Both the position numbers and the translations under genes were made by a program. From contig JABDJQ010000382.1 of assembly GCA_013002425.1 (NCBI GenBank), positions 1 to 7,260 of the forward strand: a stretch of DNA of 7,260 nucleotides, in the 5' to 3' direction. Below the pieces are notes generated by a model, which was given only the letters and a program-made list of their open reading frames with translations, ran no database searches and was not told the DNA's origin. Shown piece by piece: positions 6,754 through 7,260 of the stretch. Positions within the stretch are counted from its first letter, which is position 1. Each line of letters begins with the position of its first letter. The stretch is from Gemmatimonadota bacterium (lineage in GTDB: Bacteria; Orphanbacterota; Orphanbacteria; Orphanbacterales; Orphanbacteraceae).

Positions 6754-7245
6754 TCATTCTCCCGAGAGGTCGGTTCGGTCCGGCGGTAGTGCGCCGGCGC
6801 AGTCGGCGCCGAGCGTGACGGACACGTGCAGTTGCTGCGTCGAATCGGGTGCGTAGACCACACGTCCGAATCCGAGCGCTTCCCTAACGATCTTCGCCGC
6901 CTCCCGGTTCTCCGTCAATGCCCAAATCTCCGTCTCCTGGTAATCGAAGCGGGGCTTTCCTTCCGAATCGAGGGCGTTCTCCATCTCGACGACGTCGAAT
7001 CCCATCCGGCGCAGATAGCGGCTTCCCCGCAGGGCCATGCCCCCGATGCCGCATCCGTTCAGCACGCGGACGGTGATTTCCTGGTCGAGCGAGGAGATCG
7101 CGGTGCCGTCGGATTCATCGAGAACCCCTGTCGAGAACGGAATGAGGTACGCGCCGATGATGACGACCGTTGTGAAGATCAAAAAGCGATGCAGAAGCTT
7201 CTGAAAGCCGGAAGATCCCTTACGTTTGCGGCGGCTCCTCTTCAT
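6754..7245 (-). CDS. Membrane-anchored protein with a LytR C-terminal (LytR_C) domain
   Basis: Protein of 163 aa whose exact function is unknown. The N-terminus is strongly basic (MKRSRRKRKG), followed by one hydrophobic segment at about 20-37, so it is likely a type II membrane protein with its C-terminal domain outside the cytoplasm. Residues about 57-148 match the LytR_C pattern: VRVLNGCGIGGMA (59-71), YLRRMGFDVVEMENA (77-91), ETEIWAL, then REAAKIVREALGFG (114-127) and VTLGADC (143-149). This domain often follows the LCP ligase domain that attaches polymers to peptidoglycan, but the LCP domain is absent here, as in many stand-alone LytR_C proteins. Two cysteines (C65, C149) face the outside. 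The ATG at 7245 has a G-rich run immediately upstream (GCAGGGGA, almost no spacing). The frame also stays open to the window edge, so the true start could lie a little upstream. It is followed by tatA after one base. Confidence 0.82.
   Translation of the reverse strand: MKRSRRKRKGSSGFQKLLHRFLIFTTVVIIGAYLIPFSTGVLDESDGTAISSLDQEITVRVLNGCGIGGMALRGSRYLRRMGFDVVEMENALDSEGKPRFDYQETEIWALTENREAAKIVREALGFGRVVYAPDSTQQLHVSVTLGADCAGALPPDRTDLSGE
6759..6763 (-). promoter_or_regulatory. Ribosome binding site of tatA inside the end of the LytR_C gene
   Basis: Minus-strand GGGAG lies six bases before the tatA ATG and within the last codons of the upstream gene, whose TGA is at 6756-6754. This arrangement favours ribosomes finishing the first gene re-initiating on tatA. 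Confidence 0.7.
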
Positions 7246-7260
7246 TCCCCTGCCCCCGGT

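Noticed and set aside
1..7260. Mobile element, CRISPR, tRNA/rRNA, toxin-antitoxin or defence system
   Set aside because: I saw no direct-repeat arrays, terminal inverted repeats, transposase or integrase motifs, or cloverleaf-like segments. All long coding stretches are explained by five housekeeping or envelope genes.

Overview
This window is a compact, GC-rich stretch of bacterial chromosome. It holds five protein genes and no RNA genes, mobile elements, CRISPR arrays or obvious horizontally acquired segments. The genes are a 5'-partial-in-window dnaE (minus strand), an exported M23 metallopeptidase directly upstream of it (minus), a PpiD-type membrane-anchored periplasmic chaperone (plus), a TatA-type translocase subunit (minus), and a small membrane-anchored protein with a LytR C-terminal domain (minus). 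Codon use looks uniform throughout, with strong G/C preference at third positions.

Layout. Positions 1-2099 (minus) encode the first ~699 residues of DNA polymerase III alpha; the gene runs off the left edge. Thirty-three bases upstream is the end of the M23 peptidase gene (2133-4484, minus), so peptidase and polymerase probably share a transcript. A 217-bp divergent intergenic region (4485-4701) carries readable sigma70-like promoters in both directions. It drives the peptidase-dnaE unit leftward and ppiD (4702-6492) rightward. ppiD converges, with only 11 bp between stop codons, on a minus-strand pair: tatA (6504-6752) and the LytR_C gene (6754-7245). One base separates the stop of the latter from the tatA start.

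Theme. Apart from dnaE, all the genes concern the cell envelope: murein cleavage or division-type peptidase, folding of exported proteins, Tat export, and a LytR_C wall-associated domain. Signal peptides and a PpiD-like foldase point to an organism with a periplasm, that is, a diderm. The long M23 protein, with its peptidase domain followed by several hundred residues of beta-rich and Ig-like modules, resembles proteins I associate with the Fibrobacterota-Chlorobiota-Bacteroidota supergroup and GC-rich relatives (Gemmatimonadota, Eisenbacteria, Latescibacteria and similar). The combination with LytR_C and TatA fits that, but the taxonomic suggestion is a low-confidence inference.

I looked for an undescribed system and do not see one. 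The most informative observations are the apparently intact nine-residue PHP metal site in the polymerase, the missing catalytic histidine in the PpiD parvulin modules, the peptidase-polymerase operon, and the tight LytR_C-tatA coupling.
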